Positions 26,087 to 32,965 of a stretch of 46,618 nt of DNA are shown in pieces. The notes beneath the pieces were generated by a model. That model saw only the letters and a program-made list of their open reading frames with translations, was not told where the DNA came from and searched no databases. A program made the position numbers and the translations under genes. The DNA is taken from the NCBI GenBank assembly GCA_028699155.1, contig JAQVVD010000009.1, positions 1-46,618 on the forward strand, written 5' to 3'. Origin of the DNA: Candidatus Peribacteraceae bacterium (GTDB lineage: Bacteria > Patescibacteriota > Gracilibacteria > Peribacterales > Peribacteraceae). The first letter of the stretch is position 1, and each line of letters opens with the position of its first letter.

Positions 26087-26440
26087 ATGCCAAATACACC
26101 TACCCAAATTAAAGAACCAATTTCCTTCGCCATCTACGCCCGCAAATCCGAAGAAGCCGACGAACGACAAGCCCTCTCGATTGATTCGCAGCTAAAGGAG
26201 TTACAGGCGGTTGCAGAACGCGATGGGCTGAATATCGCCACCACACATACCGAAGCGCATTCCGCACTGATGGCACTCCGGCTGACCGCCGATGCGCGTT
26301 TGCAACCGTGTCTCCTGCGGGAAGACGTCTGCCTCGATACCAAGCAGCTTCCAGAGCGCGAAAAGCTCGAAAGACTGATCGCCAACGTTCTGAAAGTGTA
26401 CGAAAGCGCGTCGTTTCACGCGGGACCGGACAAGAAGTAA
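26087..26440 (+). pseudogene. Serine recombinase remnant with internal deletion
   Basis: Residues 11-50 (SFAIYARKSEEADERQALSI, then QLKELQAVAERDGLNI) are the start of a large serine recombinase, with the catalytic serine in YARKSEE. The remaining catalytic residues, the recombinase domain and the zinc ribbon are missing. The last part (PEREKLERLIANVLKVYESA) resembles a recombinase C-terminus, so an internal deletion of more than 1 kb may have joined the two ends. GC content is higher than in the HEPN gene next to it. It is probably the former mobility gene of the island. It is followed by a terminator. Confidence 0.7.
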
Positions 26441-26486
26441 GGACGAAGGGTAGACAGAGAGATGTACTGGGACTTGTTCCAAGCAC

Positions 26487-26520
26487 AAGGCTCTACTCCC
26501 CGTGGGTAGAGCCTTTTTTT
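26487..26520 (+). terminator. Intrinsic terminator after the recombinase remnant
   Basis: A 10-bp stem AAGGCTCTAC/GTAGAGCCTT with a loop of about nine bases, followed by a T-run to 26520. It overlaps the 3' end of the convergent Nudix gene. Confidence 0.9.
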
Positions 26521-26984
26521 AAATGCATTGCACGGAAGATGATATCTTTGATGGAATCGAGCATTGGTACGGGACATGGCTTACCTGCGTCCAAATCCCA
26601 CCAATCGAAATGGGAATGCTCTTCAGAAAGTTTTACTTCATCGTGCGTCGGCTCAATGAGGAAATTGAACTGTCGCACTGTTTGTCCTGAAGGAGACACC
26701 GCATTGAAGTGACCGAGGTATTCCTTCAACGTCCCGATTCTGAGATTGGTTTCCTCAAACAACTCCCTTTCCAGCCCTTGTAAAATGGTCTCGCGCGGAT
26801 CGATCCCACCACCAGGGATTTCGTAGTACCCGGGGAGAAATTCGTCATTCAGTGATCTGCTAACAATCAGTATCCGATTTCTCACAATCACAGCCGCACC
26901 CGCAAGCAACTTACCGACCTGATCTGCGGTCGCTTCGCTCTGCAGGTTCCCGGCGAGTTCTTCCATTTCTTTTGCAAAATTCAT
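26493..26984 (-). CDS. Nudix hydrolase
   Basis: A 163-residue Nudix protein. The full Nudix box is visible: GGGIDPRETILQGLERELFE continuing ETNLRIG, matching Gx5Ex7REUxEExGU, with the glutamates binding the catalytic metal. The N-terminal ~25 residues are helical. Nudix enzymes hydrolyse nucleoside-diphosphate-linked compounds; the substrate is not predictable. Upstream on this strand TTGACA, 16 bp and TATAAA form a good promoter (about 27006-27033). It lies at the distal end of the tRNA-Ala island. Confidence 0.88.
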   Translation of the reverse strand: MNFAKEMEELAGNLQSEATADQVGKLLAGAAVIVRNRILIVSRSLNDEFLPGYYEIPGGGIDPRETILQGLERELFEETNLRIGTLKEYLGHFNAVSPSGQTVRQFNFLIEPTHDEVKLSEEHSHFDWWDLDAGKPCPVPMLDSIKDIIFRAMHLKKGSTHGE

Positions 26985-27076
26985 ATGATTATGATATCAA
27001 TTTATAATTGTAAGTCAAAGTTTGTCAATAATTGGTCGCCATAGACCAAGAGGCACAAATTTTTGGAAACCCTGAA

Positions 27077-27101
27077 GGTTCGATTCCCCCCAGCTCCACC
27101 A
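27077..27101 (+). repeat. Displaced 25-bp copy of the tRNA-Ala 3' end
   Basis: Identical to 23738-23762, covering T-stem to CCA. It is preceded by non-tRNA sequence, so it cannot form a tRNA. It is followed at once by an ACCAT...ATGGT palindromic element, just as true tRNA ends are. It marks the right boundary of the island. Confidence 0.88.
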
Positions 27102-27103
27102 TT

Positions 27104-27295
27104 CGACTCGTCGTTCGCTTTCAGCGAACTCCTCGCTCATGGTAAACCATTCAATTCTCCAAAAAGTCGAATGACCCTGAGTGAGCACGAACAAAGTGAG
27201 TGCGAATTGAAGGGCCAACCCGACTCGTCGTTCGCTTTCAGCGAACTCCTCGCTCATGGTAAACCATTCAATTCTCCAAAAAGTCGAATGACCCT
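27104..27295. repeat. Two 75-bp direct repeats with palindromic structure
   Basis: Identical 75-base copies lie at 27104-27178 and 27221-27295, 117 bases apart. Each contains the hairpin TTCGCTTTCAGCGAA and a CTCATGGT that pairs with the ACCAT at the tail copy. CATTCGACT before the first copy is mirrored by AGTCGAATG near its end. The second copy abuts the histidine kinase stop codon. Confidence 0.8.
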
Positions 27296-28819
27296 TCACG
27301 CCTGCCTCTTTTTTGTCTTCCTGCGCCGTGCGCCGGGCGCACATACGCCTTTCTGCGATGGGATTCCTATGATCACAGTGGTCCCTTTTCCTCGCTCCGT
27401 TTCGATACGAATCGTTCCTCCCATGTGCTGCAGGATGCCTTTCGCAATGTAGAGACCGAGTCCCATGGCATCGGGATTCACCAGCCAGCTCTCTTTGCCT
27501 ACGTAGAAGTGTTCGAAGACGTGCGGCAGGTCCTCGTCGCTTATCCCTATGCCGCTATCCTGCACCTGAATTTCTACGCCCGTTTTCTTCTGCGCGACAC
27601 TGACGTGCACCGCTTTCTTGGAGAACTGAATCGCGTTCGCCAGCACTTCATACAATGCGCCCTCCAGCGCATTCTCGTCGACTGCAATCGTGACGGATGC
27701 CGGACAGGTGATGCGCACTGCTCTCTTCTGGCACTTCTGTACCGCGCTCCGAATGATCCCGCGCAGTTGCGCGCAACGCTTCTTGTGGCGGCCTATGCGC
27801 CTCGGTATGGCACCGGCGCGCTGGACCATCCGCAGGATGGAGCTCAGCCTCTCAATCCCCTCTTCCAGATCCTTGATCTCCCCGCGCACTTCTTTGCTCC
27901 CGCCCGCCGCACGCAGCTTCTCCTTGAGGATCTCTGTGGTAAATTTGAAGATGCTCAGGGCATTGCCGACCCTGTGGAGCGTCAGTTGCGCCAGCCACAT
28001 GCGTTCCGCCTCTATTCTCTTGGTTGCCAGCATCTTCCGCTGCCGCGCGATGACAATGATCACGCTGACCACGATGATTGCCATCGCCAGGAGGAGCACG
28101 AACGCGATGGGAGAGAAGACCTGGCGTACCTGCTGCCTGTATTCATCGGCAAGCATATCAATACCCAGCGTCCCCGTTACCCTGCCGTCACTGGTGCGTA
28201 TGGGCGTATACCCGGAGAGGAAGGTGCCCCACTTATCGCTCGTCAATTCCTGGTCGACCGATGGCCGCTTGAAGGCATTCCCCTGCAGTTCCGGCACTCT
28301 CTCCACGTTGTACGGCTCACCGGGCAGCGGTACCGCCTCTTCTTCACTGATGATGCCGTCGCCGTCCTCATCGAGCTCTGCTTCCGTGAGGTACGCGTCT
28401 GCATCCACAACGAACGTCACGATATTCGGGTCCTCTGTCTGCCGCATGATGTAGACGTACCGAATCGTTGGAATATCCGCGCGTATCTTATTGAGCACTT
28501 CCAGCGTCGAGCGGAATTCCGCCGTCTCGACAGAGGATGCGTCCCGGATGCGTTCTACCGCATCGCCGTCTATCTGTTTGGAAGCGACAGTTACGACTGT
28601 GCGAATGTGATCTTTGAGCATCGTATCCAGGACATTCTCGCTGCGGTTGTAGAAGAATGTTCCCAGTGCCAGGATTGCAATAATGGCAATGCCGGAGGCT
28701 ACAACGGTAGCTGCATCGATTTTTCGCACCAGTTTGAGTGTTTGTTGTAGGTTTCTTATGGAAACATTATACAATATTTCTTGTGAAATTGGAAGACGCA
28801 GGAATGCGTTCTTTTGCAC
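27296..28819 (-). CDS. Membrane sensor histidine kinase with EF-hand loop
   Basis: An orphan histidine kinase of up to 507 residues. One helix (AATVVASGIAIIAILALG) leads to an extracytoplasmic sensor domain containing DEDGDGIISEEE, a perfect 12-residue EF-hand loop. A second helix is FVLLLAMAIIVVSVIIVI. The phosphoacceptor helix is probably AQLTLHRVGNALS. The ATPase domain shows NAIQFSK (N box), DSGIGI (G1), FEHFYVG (F) and GLGLYIAKG (G2). A TATAAT at 28766-28771 lies inside the longest frame, so the GTG at 28729 (477 residues) is probably the true start. No response regulator is adjacent. Confidence 0.88.
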   Translation of the reverse strand: MQKNAFLRLPISQEILYNVSIRNLQQTLKLVRKIDAATVVASGIAIIAILALGTFFYNRSENVLDTMLKDHIRTVVTVASKQIDGDAVERIRDASSVETAEFRSTLEVLNKIRADIPTIRYVYIMRQTEDPNIVTFVVDADAYLTEAELDEDGDGIISEEEAVPLPGEPYNVERVPELQGNAFKRPSVDQELTSDKWGTFLSGYTPIRTSDGRVTGTLGIDMLADEYRQQVRQVFSPIAFVLLLAMAIIVVSVIIVIARQRKMLATKRIEAERMWLAQLTLHRVGNALSIFKFTTEILKEKLRAAGGSKEVRGEIKDLEEGIERLSSILRMVQRAGAIPRRIGRHKKRCAQLRGIIRSAVQKCQKRAVRITCPASVTIAVDENALEGALYEVLANAIQFSKKAVHVSVAQKKTGVEIQVQDSGIGISDEDLPHVFEHFYVGKESWLVNPDAMGLGLYIAKGILQHMGGTIRIETERGKGTTVIIGIPSQKGVCAPGARRRKTKKRQA

Positions 28820-28857
28820 TTCTCATGCGCGGGGGCTCTTGCTACAGTACGTCACGT

Positions 28858-28933
28858 GGCCCGGTAGCTCAGTTGGTAGAGCACTCGCCTGAAGAGCGAG
28901 GTGTCGCCAGTTCGATCCTGGCCTGGGCCACCA
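28858..28933 (+). tRNA. tRNA-Phe (GAA)
   Basis: A 76-nt cloverleaf: acceptor GGCCCGG/CTGGGCC, anticodon stem CTCGC/GCGAG with loop CTGAAGA (GAA), T-arm GCCAG TTCGATC CTGGC, encoded CCA. An extended -10-like TGCTACAGT lies just upstream. Two tandem palindromic elements follow. Confidence 0.96.
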
Positions 28934-29084
28934 TCCGTCTTCGCTGCGCTACGCCGTGATGGTTTGATCCCAAGGCACGGCGAAGCCGAAGGCATAGACG
29001 GCCTGGCCTGGGCCACCATCCGTCTTCGCTGCGCTACGCCGTGATGGTTTGATTCCAAGGCACGGCGAAGCCGAAGGCATAGAC
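28917..29084 (+). repeat. Tandem tRNA-Phe tail plus palindromic element, two copies
   Basis: Each unit is 17 bases of tRNA-Phe 3' end followed by a 66-base element (28917-28999 and 29002-29084, period 85). The two are identical except for one C/T. The element starts with the type I blocks (ACCATCCGTCTTCG ... TACGCCGTGATGGT) and has a second inverted segment, CACGGCGAAGCCGAAGGCAT then AGAC, complementary to its start. The first tail belongs to the real tRNA; the second is a copy. Confidence 0.85.
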
Positions 29085-29246
29085 AGTATGACTTGTGAAC
29101 AATCCCACAGTTTCGGGCTCCATATTGGTTGTTTTACAATAATTTTGATTTTCTTGCAAATGTAAAAGCTTCTGTGGTAATGTACGCACGCAGATGTTTC
29201 TGTAGACTTCGGTTTCTACTCTTCCGTGTCATTTCCCCATTCTTCT

Positions 29247-29945
29247 ATGTCTCCCCGCATTCCTGGTTCCAATACTGTTTGGTTCGGCGTCTCGATGGTG
29301 CTCGTCGGACTCGTGATCGGATATGGCGTCTCTGTCGGTTTCGGAGGAATGACTATTGCAGAGCTTGTTGGCGTTTCCAATGAACCCGAGAGTGTCTTCA
29401 CCGCCTATGCAGCAGAGCTGAAGCTCAACAAGCGCAGTTTTCAGAAGTGCATGGAAAATGGCACCTACACGGTCAAGATCAAGGAGCAGATGGATAGAGG
29501 AGCGGATGCCGGCATTAACGGAACGCCGGGGAACATCCTCGTCAATAACGCCACGGGAGAAGCAGTCATCGTCTCCGGCGCGCAGCCCCTCCAGAACTTC
29601 AAGAACATGCTGGAAGCCATGCGCAGCGGCGAACTTCCGGAAGAGGTGGAATTCGCACAGAATGTCCCACCCATTGATCTTGCAACGGATCATATCCGCG
29701 GAGACAAGAACGCTGCATACTCGCTCATAGAGTACTCTGATTTCGAGTGTCCGTTCTGCGCGCGCCACTGGCCGACAATGAATCAGCTGATTGCCGATGA
29801 TTCGGATGTGAACTGGGTGTACAGGCACTTCCCGTTGGGTTTTCACCCGCAGGCGCAGCCGGCTGCAGAAGCGAGCGAGTGCGCCGCGGAGCAGGGCAAA
29901 TTCTGGGAGTATGCGGACCTGCTGAGCGAGAAAGGCGTGAACTAA
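29247..29945 (+). CDS. DsbA-like protein with permuted halves
   Basis: A 232-residue exported protein with an N-terminal signal anchor (residues ~10-32). The order of the DsbA/Thioredoxin_4 segments is reversed. Residues ~58-130 resemble the usual C-terminal part (LNKRSFQKCMENGTY, then the cis-Pro loop GINGTPGNILV and GAQPLQNFKNMLEAM). Residues ~150-230 resemble the usual N-terminal part (SLIEYSDFECPFCARHW with the CPFC active site, FPLGFHPQAQPAAEASECAA, QGKFWEYADLL) and stop where the second half would normally begin. Circular permutation or loss of the outer halves of a tandem pair would both give this. A terminator follows. Confidence 0.78.
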   Translation: MSPRIPGSNTVWFGVSMVLVGLVIGYGVSVGFGGMTIAELVGVSNEPESVFTAYAAELKLNKRSFQKCMENGTYTVKIKEQMDRGADAGINGTPGNILVNNATGEAVIVSGAQPLQNFKNMLEAMRSGELPEEVEFAQNVPPIDLATDHIRGDKNAAYSLIEYSDFECPFCARHWPTMNQLIADDSDVNWVYRHFPLGFHPQAQPAAEASECAAEQGKFWEYADLLSEKGVN

Positions 29946-29975
29946 GCTTTCTTTCCTGCATCGTAGAGGGAAACA

Positions 29976-29996
29976 AGGCGAGCAATCGCCTTTTTT
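29976..29996 (+). terminator. Intrinsic terminator
   Basis: Stem AGGCGA/TCGCCT with a GCAA tetraloop followed by six Ts. It ends the DsbA-like gene transcript. Confidence 0.9.
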
Positions 29997-30090
29997 CTCC
30001 TCTCTGTATTCTCGGATTGAATGATAGTGAATTTAGTTTCTAGCGACCTTGAAGGACGCTATACTAGAACCTCTTTCTCTCACCGATCCT

Positions 30091-31101
30091 ATGCTGAAAT
30101 TCTCACATCTGACACTCGTTGCATCCTGCACGTTCCTGGTTGCATGCTCTCCCCTGGGAAATACTCCCCCCTCTGAGGAGGAACAGTCTCCTTCACCCGC
30201 GAACGGAGGAGAAACTGCCCAGGAGGATTCAGCGCCAAGAGAGACGCCGAACGTGACCTACAAGGGCATCGTACAGCCTGCGGGAATCAGCATCTACCAA
30301 CAGGGCAGCCACAGGCTCGTACTGGATGATAACCGATTCATTCTCCTGGAAAGCGCCCAAGTGGATCTGAACGGGTACGTCGGTGAGAGTGTGGAGGCAT
30401 TCGGATCCATCCGTCCCACGGTGGAAGAAGGCGGCATCATCATGAGCGTAGAGAATATTCGCCTGGAAGCGCAGGACGTTGAGGAGGATTCCGAGGCGGA
30501 AGAAGCATCTGTATCGGAAGAATCCACGCAAGGAGATGAGAACGACGGCGGGGATTCTGTAGAGGAAGAGACCTCGGAGGATCTGCTAGTAGAGGAAGAG
30601 GAAGCAGATACGTCGAGCATTCCGACAGAGACCGATACGACAGACGAACCGGAGAACGGTCTCTTGGACAGCGATGTGAACGAACCGACGGTTCTCCCGC
30701 TCTCCGCGGACAAGCTGGAGAGCGTCATTGCAATGTCCAAGGATTCCTACTCTCCCGAACGATGGACGCAGCAGTACTGCACGGGCCACATCGGTTTCTG
30801 CATGCCCGTCCACAAGAATTGGTGGTACAAGTCCTTCGGCAACACCACGACGAACCTCTGGCAGGTTGAGCTGCGCAATATGCCGATCGAGCAGATTGGC
30901 GATGGGGTGATTACGGTCAAGCTCGTTTCTGGCACTGCCGCATCCGTGGATGCGACAGATGTGCAGGTACGCGTACAGGGCGATCAGGTGACAGGATATC
31001 GCTCATGGGAAGGCGGGACGCACTTCGAAATTGTTGCCGATGCTCGCCTTGTCGAGGCTGTCACGTACATCACGGAACACGTCACTCCGTACCAGGAGTA
31101 G
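30091..31101 (+). CDS. Lipoprotein with acidic linker, unknown function
   Basis: A 336-residue protein with lipobox LVAC (Cys near 17). Residues ~55-120 form a small beta-rich, OB-like segment (YKGIVQPAGISIYQQGSHRL, then DDNRFILLESAQVDLNGYVG). A long Glu/Asp/Ser-rich linker (residues ~128-205) is likely disordered. The C-terminal ~110 residues form a separate globular domain with WTQQYCTGHIGFCMPVHKNW. No family is recognised. The ATG at 30091 is chosen because it gives a proper signal peptide. TATACT at 30060-30065 is the likely -10. Confidence 0.7.
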   Translation: MLKFSHLTLVASCTFLVACSPLGNTPPSEEEQSPSPANGGETAQEDSAPRETPNVTYKGIVQPAGISIYQQGSHRLVLDDNRFILLESAQVDLNGYVGESVEAFGSIRPTVEEGGIIMSVENIRLEAQDVEEDSEAEEASVSEESTQGDENDGGDSVEEETSEDLLVEEEEADTSSIPTETDTTDEPENGLLDSDVNEPTVLPLSADKLESVIAMSKDSYSPERWTQQYCTGHIGFCMPVHKNWWYKSFGNTTTNLWQVELRNMPIEQIGDGVITVKLVSGTAASVDATDVQVRVQGDQVTGYRSWEGGTHFEIVADARLVEAVTYITEHVTPYQE

Positions 31102-31133
31102 CTTCATGCAGGGGTACGCGTTACACTAGAGCC

Positions 31134-31730
31134 ATGCCGCTCTACTCCTACAGTGCACTCAATGAAAAGGGAGCCAGGATGCATGGGACTCTAGACGCCG
31201 TTTCCATTGATGAAGCGCAGGCTGCCATCAGGAAGCAGGGTCTCACGCCGGAGGAAGTATTTCAGATTTCCTACGATGCTTCGAAGGACGCGGCGTACGG
31301 GGATGTCGCCTCGGAACAATCGCCTGCGCAATGGCAGACGGAGACAGATGCCTCCAGTCCCGCTCTTCCCACGGCAGCAGAAGCACACTCCTCCTGGTGC
31401 CTGGAAAAGGAAGCTCCTCGCGAAGACCCAGTACGCAAAATATACTATCCGTTCACAGATACGCTCCGGCTCTACGCCGGATGGTTGCTTGCGTGGTATG
31501 CGGTCGTGTACGCACTCGGGTACTACCAATCCACGAGGAATCTGCCATTCGAAGTCCCATACCTCATGGGTATCTATACCTCCCCGCTCGTTCTCTCCTT
31601 CACGCTCGCCTCTTTCCTCTTCCTCCTTGCAACCAGCCTGCACAGGCTGGTGGGACGCGGCGTATTCGCCGGCATTTTCTTTGGGCTCTTGGGCATCGCG
31701 CTCTTTGTTCTCTACAGAATGAATGTTTGA
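31134..31730 (+). CDS. Membrane protein with GspF/PilC-like N-terminus
   Basis: A 198-residue protein. The first ~45 residues (MPLYSYSALNEKGARMHGTL, then EAQAAIRKQGLTPEEV) closely match the N-terminal motif of GspF/PilC inner-membrane platform proteins. The GspF cytoplasmic domains are absent. A variable linker leads to about four transmembrane helices from residue ~105. It may be a truncated or re-used GspF module. TACACT at 31122-31127 lies six bases before the ATG, suggesting a leaderless mRNA. Confidence 0.6.
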   Translation: MPLYSYSALNEKGARMHGTLDAVSIDEAQAAIRKQGLTPEEVFQISYDASKDAAYGDVASEQSPAQWQTETDASSPALPTAAEAHSSWCLEKEAPREDPVRKIYYPFTDTLRLYAGWLLAWYAVVYALGYYQSTRNLPFEVPYLMGIYTSPLVLSFTLASFLFLLATSLHRLVGRGVFAGIFFGLLGIALFVLYRMNV

Positions 31731-31755
31731 GCAGCTGTCCTCTGATTCCTGATAG

Positions 31756-32427
31756 CTACAATCCCAGTTGCTTGCGAATTTCGTCCGCCTGCGCGCCCTC
31801 AGTCTTCTTCGCCTGGTCCTGCACGGTAATGGCTTGCAAATCGCGCCAGTCATCTGCGTGCTTCTGCTCCAGTTTCTGCAGCTGCAACAGGTGTTTCGGC
31901 GACAGTTCACTGAACTTCCGTCTCTCCTCGTCGAGGATTTTCTGCAGTTCGTCTAGCTGGAACTGGCTTAATTTGGGGATTGCCTGGATGATGCGCCACT
32001 TCTCATCGCGCGTGAGCGAGATGCTCCCGCGCAGCAGATTGAGGAACTGCTGCTCGTCGAACTTCGCCTCTGGATGGGCAGGAACTACGATATTGTCATT
32101 CGTGAGCTTGCTGGAGATGTCGCCGAAACGGTAGTCCTTCACTTCACCCAGTACGCGCAAATCCTCGTCGTCGTATCCCATTTCCTTGGTTGCCTGCGTT
32201 CCCGGCGGCGGAGGCGGCGGTCCCTGATCCTGCGGCGGCTCTGCGGCGGGAGGCTGTCCTCCTGCCTGGCTTGCGGATTGCGCAGTCGCTCCCTGCTGAC
32301 CCGGAGGCGGCGGGGGCGAGGCGAATACCTGCGTCGGATCCAGCCCTTCAGAAGGCACTGAATCTCCTGGGCGAGGCGGCGGAGTTGGCTGCGCGCCTGC
32401 CGGAGGTGGTGTTGCTTGATCGGTCAT
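31756..32427 (-). CDS. Proline-rich hypothetical protein
   Basis: A 223-residue protein of unknown function. The first ~80 residues are low-complexity Pro/Gln/Ala (for example SPPPPPGQQG) and probably disordered. Residues ~85-223 are helical and highly charged (RDEKWRIIQAIPKLSQFQLD, then LQKILDEERRKFSELSPKHL), with a coiled-coil look. No signal peptide or membrane segment is visible, so it is probably cytosolic. It converges with the GspF-like gene. Confidence 0.65.
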   Translation of the reverse strand: MTDQATPPPAGAQPTPPPRPGDSVPSEGLDPTQVFASPPPPPGQQGATAQSASQAGGQPPAAEPPQDQGPPPPPPGTQATKEMGYDDEDLRVLGEVKDYRFGDISSKLTNDNIVVPAHPEAKFDEQQFLNLLRGSISLTRDEKWRIIQAIPKLSQFQLDELQKILDEERRKFSELSPKHLLQLQKLEQKHADDWRDLQAITVQDQAKKTEGAQADEIRKQLGL

Positions 32428-32505
32428 TTGACAAATGGGAATCTTCTGAATCAGTCTAGCAGCCTCGTACGGTCTGACAACAGAAAATCCGTTCCTCTAC
32501 GAAGA

Positions 32506-32538
32506 AAACCCCCTACTCCAAGCGAGAGGGGGTTTCTC
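32506..32538. terminator. Terminator after the small 69-residue gene
   Basis: A 9-bp stem AAACCCCCT/AGGGGGTTT with a 12-base loop. On the minus strand it is followed by TTTTCTTC, so it should end the transcript of the gene at 32553-32762. Confidence 0.75.
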
Positions 32539-32552
32539 CTGCCATACATACC

Positions 32553-32762
32553 CTAAGACTCTCCTGTCGTGCCCTGTGTGAGCACCTGCGTTGCCCGTGT
32601 GGCAGTATCTGCAACACGCGATGCAACTGCTGCCTGTGTCTGCAGCGAGTATGTGCCATCCTGATGGCTGGTGAGCCTGGCACCTTGCGGAATTTCTTTC
32701 TGATTCTCGTACCTGATGCCACCAGGGACAGAACCATCACGGATTGGGAGGATATTCACCAT
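32553..32762 (-). CDS. Small hypothetical protein (69 residues)
   Basis: A short soluble protein beginning MVNILPIRDGSVPGGIRYEN and ending in a Thr/Ala/Gln-rich helix (QTQAAVASRVADTATRATQV). No family is recognised. It is supported by its own downstream terminator (32506-32538), an upstream terminator isolating it (32783-32809), and a pyrimidine tract before the ATG typical of starts in this genome. The overlapping 75-residue frame lacks these supports. Confidence 0.55.
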   Translation of the reverse strand: MVNILPIRDGSVPGGIRYENQKEIPQGARLTSHQDGTYSLQTQAAVASRVADTATRATQVLTQGTTGES

Positions 32763-32782
32763 GGGATAGGGGGGAAAGATAT

Positions 32783-32809
32783 AAAAGAAAACCCCCGCTT
32801 TCGCGAGGG
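32783..32809 (-). terminator. Intrinsic terminator downstream of recG
   Basis: On the minus strand CCCTCGC-GAAA-GCGGGGG followed by TTTTCTTTT: a 7-bp stem with a GNRA loop. It ends recG and/or the short transcript starting near 32922. Confidence 0.88.
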
Positions 32810-32922
32810 TTCATGGTGGCTAGAGTGGAGAGTATTACGTGCGTTTCAGCCAACATCCTCGCGGAGCGGTTTCCATCATCATCGCCATCATCATGCCCGC
32901 GGAGGTGTATGCCTGTTGCACG
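32783..32922 (-). ncRNA. Candidate short transcript (sRNA or 19-residue peptide mRNA)
   Basis: Just after the recG stop, the minus strand has TTGACA (32951-32956), 16 bp, TATGAT (32929-32934), a near-consensus promoter with no annotated gene downstream. The RNA would start near 32922 and end about 140 nt later at the strong terminator 32783-32809. It contains one small open frame from 32894 encoding MMMAMMMETAPRGCWLKRT, with repeated ATG codons. It could be a small RNA or a leader-type peptide. No known RNA family is recognised. Confidence 0.4.
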
Positions 32923-32965
32923 AGACAGATCATACGCAGGTCTTTTCGTATGTCAATGTTTGTGC

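Larger units (their letters stand above)
23738..27101. mobile_element. AT-rich island between tRNA-Ala 3'-end repeats
   Basis: The final 25 bases of tRNA-Ala (23738-23762) recur without mismatch at 27077-27101, about 3.3 kb away, as for an element integrated at a tRNA gene. The enclosed DNA is visibly AT-richer than either flank. It holds a tRNA-Leu-like gene, a PIN-like nuclease, a HEPN protein, a deleted serine recombinase and a Nudix gene. A 12-bp match (TAGACCAAGAGG) at 23821 and 27042 lies near both ends. The recombinase is no longer intact, so the island is probably immobile now. The alternative is that the distal tail copy was left by a separate tRNA-end element. Confidence 0.7.

Noticed and set aside
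29226-29246. Upstream GTG start for the DsbA-like gene
   Set aside because: The added residues (MSFPHSS) do not improve the signal anchor, and the ATG at 29247 follows the pyrimidine tract usual for starts here.
32513-32740. Overlapping 75-codon frame in the small-gene region
   Set aside because: It runs into the terminator hairpin and is Arg/His-rich. The overlapping 69-residue frame has better composition and fits between the two terminators.
32783-32922. 4.5S/SRP RNA or 6S RNA as identity of the short transcript
   Set aside because: The conserved GGAAGCAGCC-type loop of 4.5S RNA and the large open bubble of 6S RNA are both absent.
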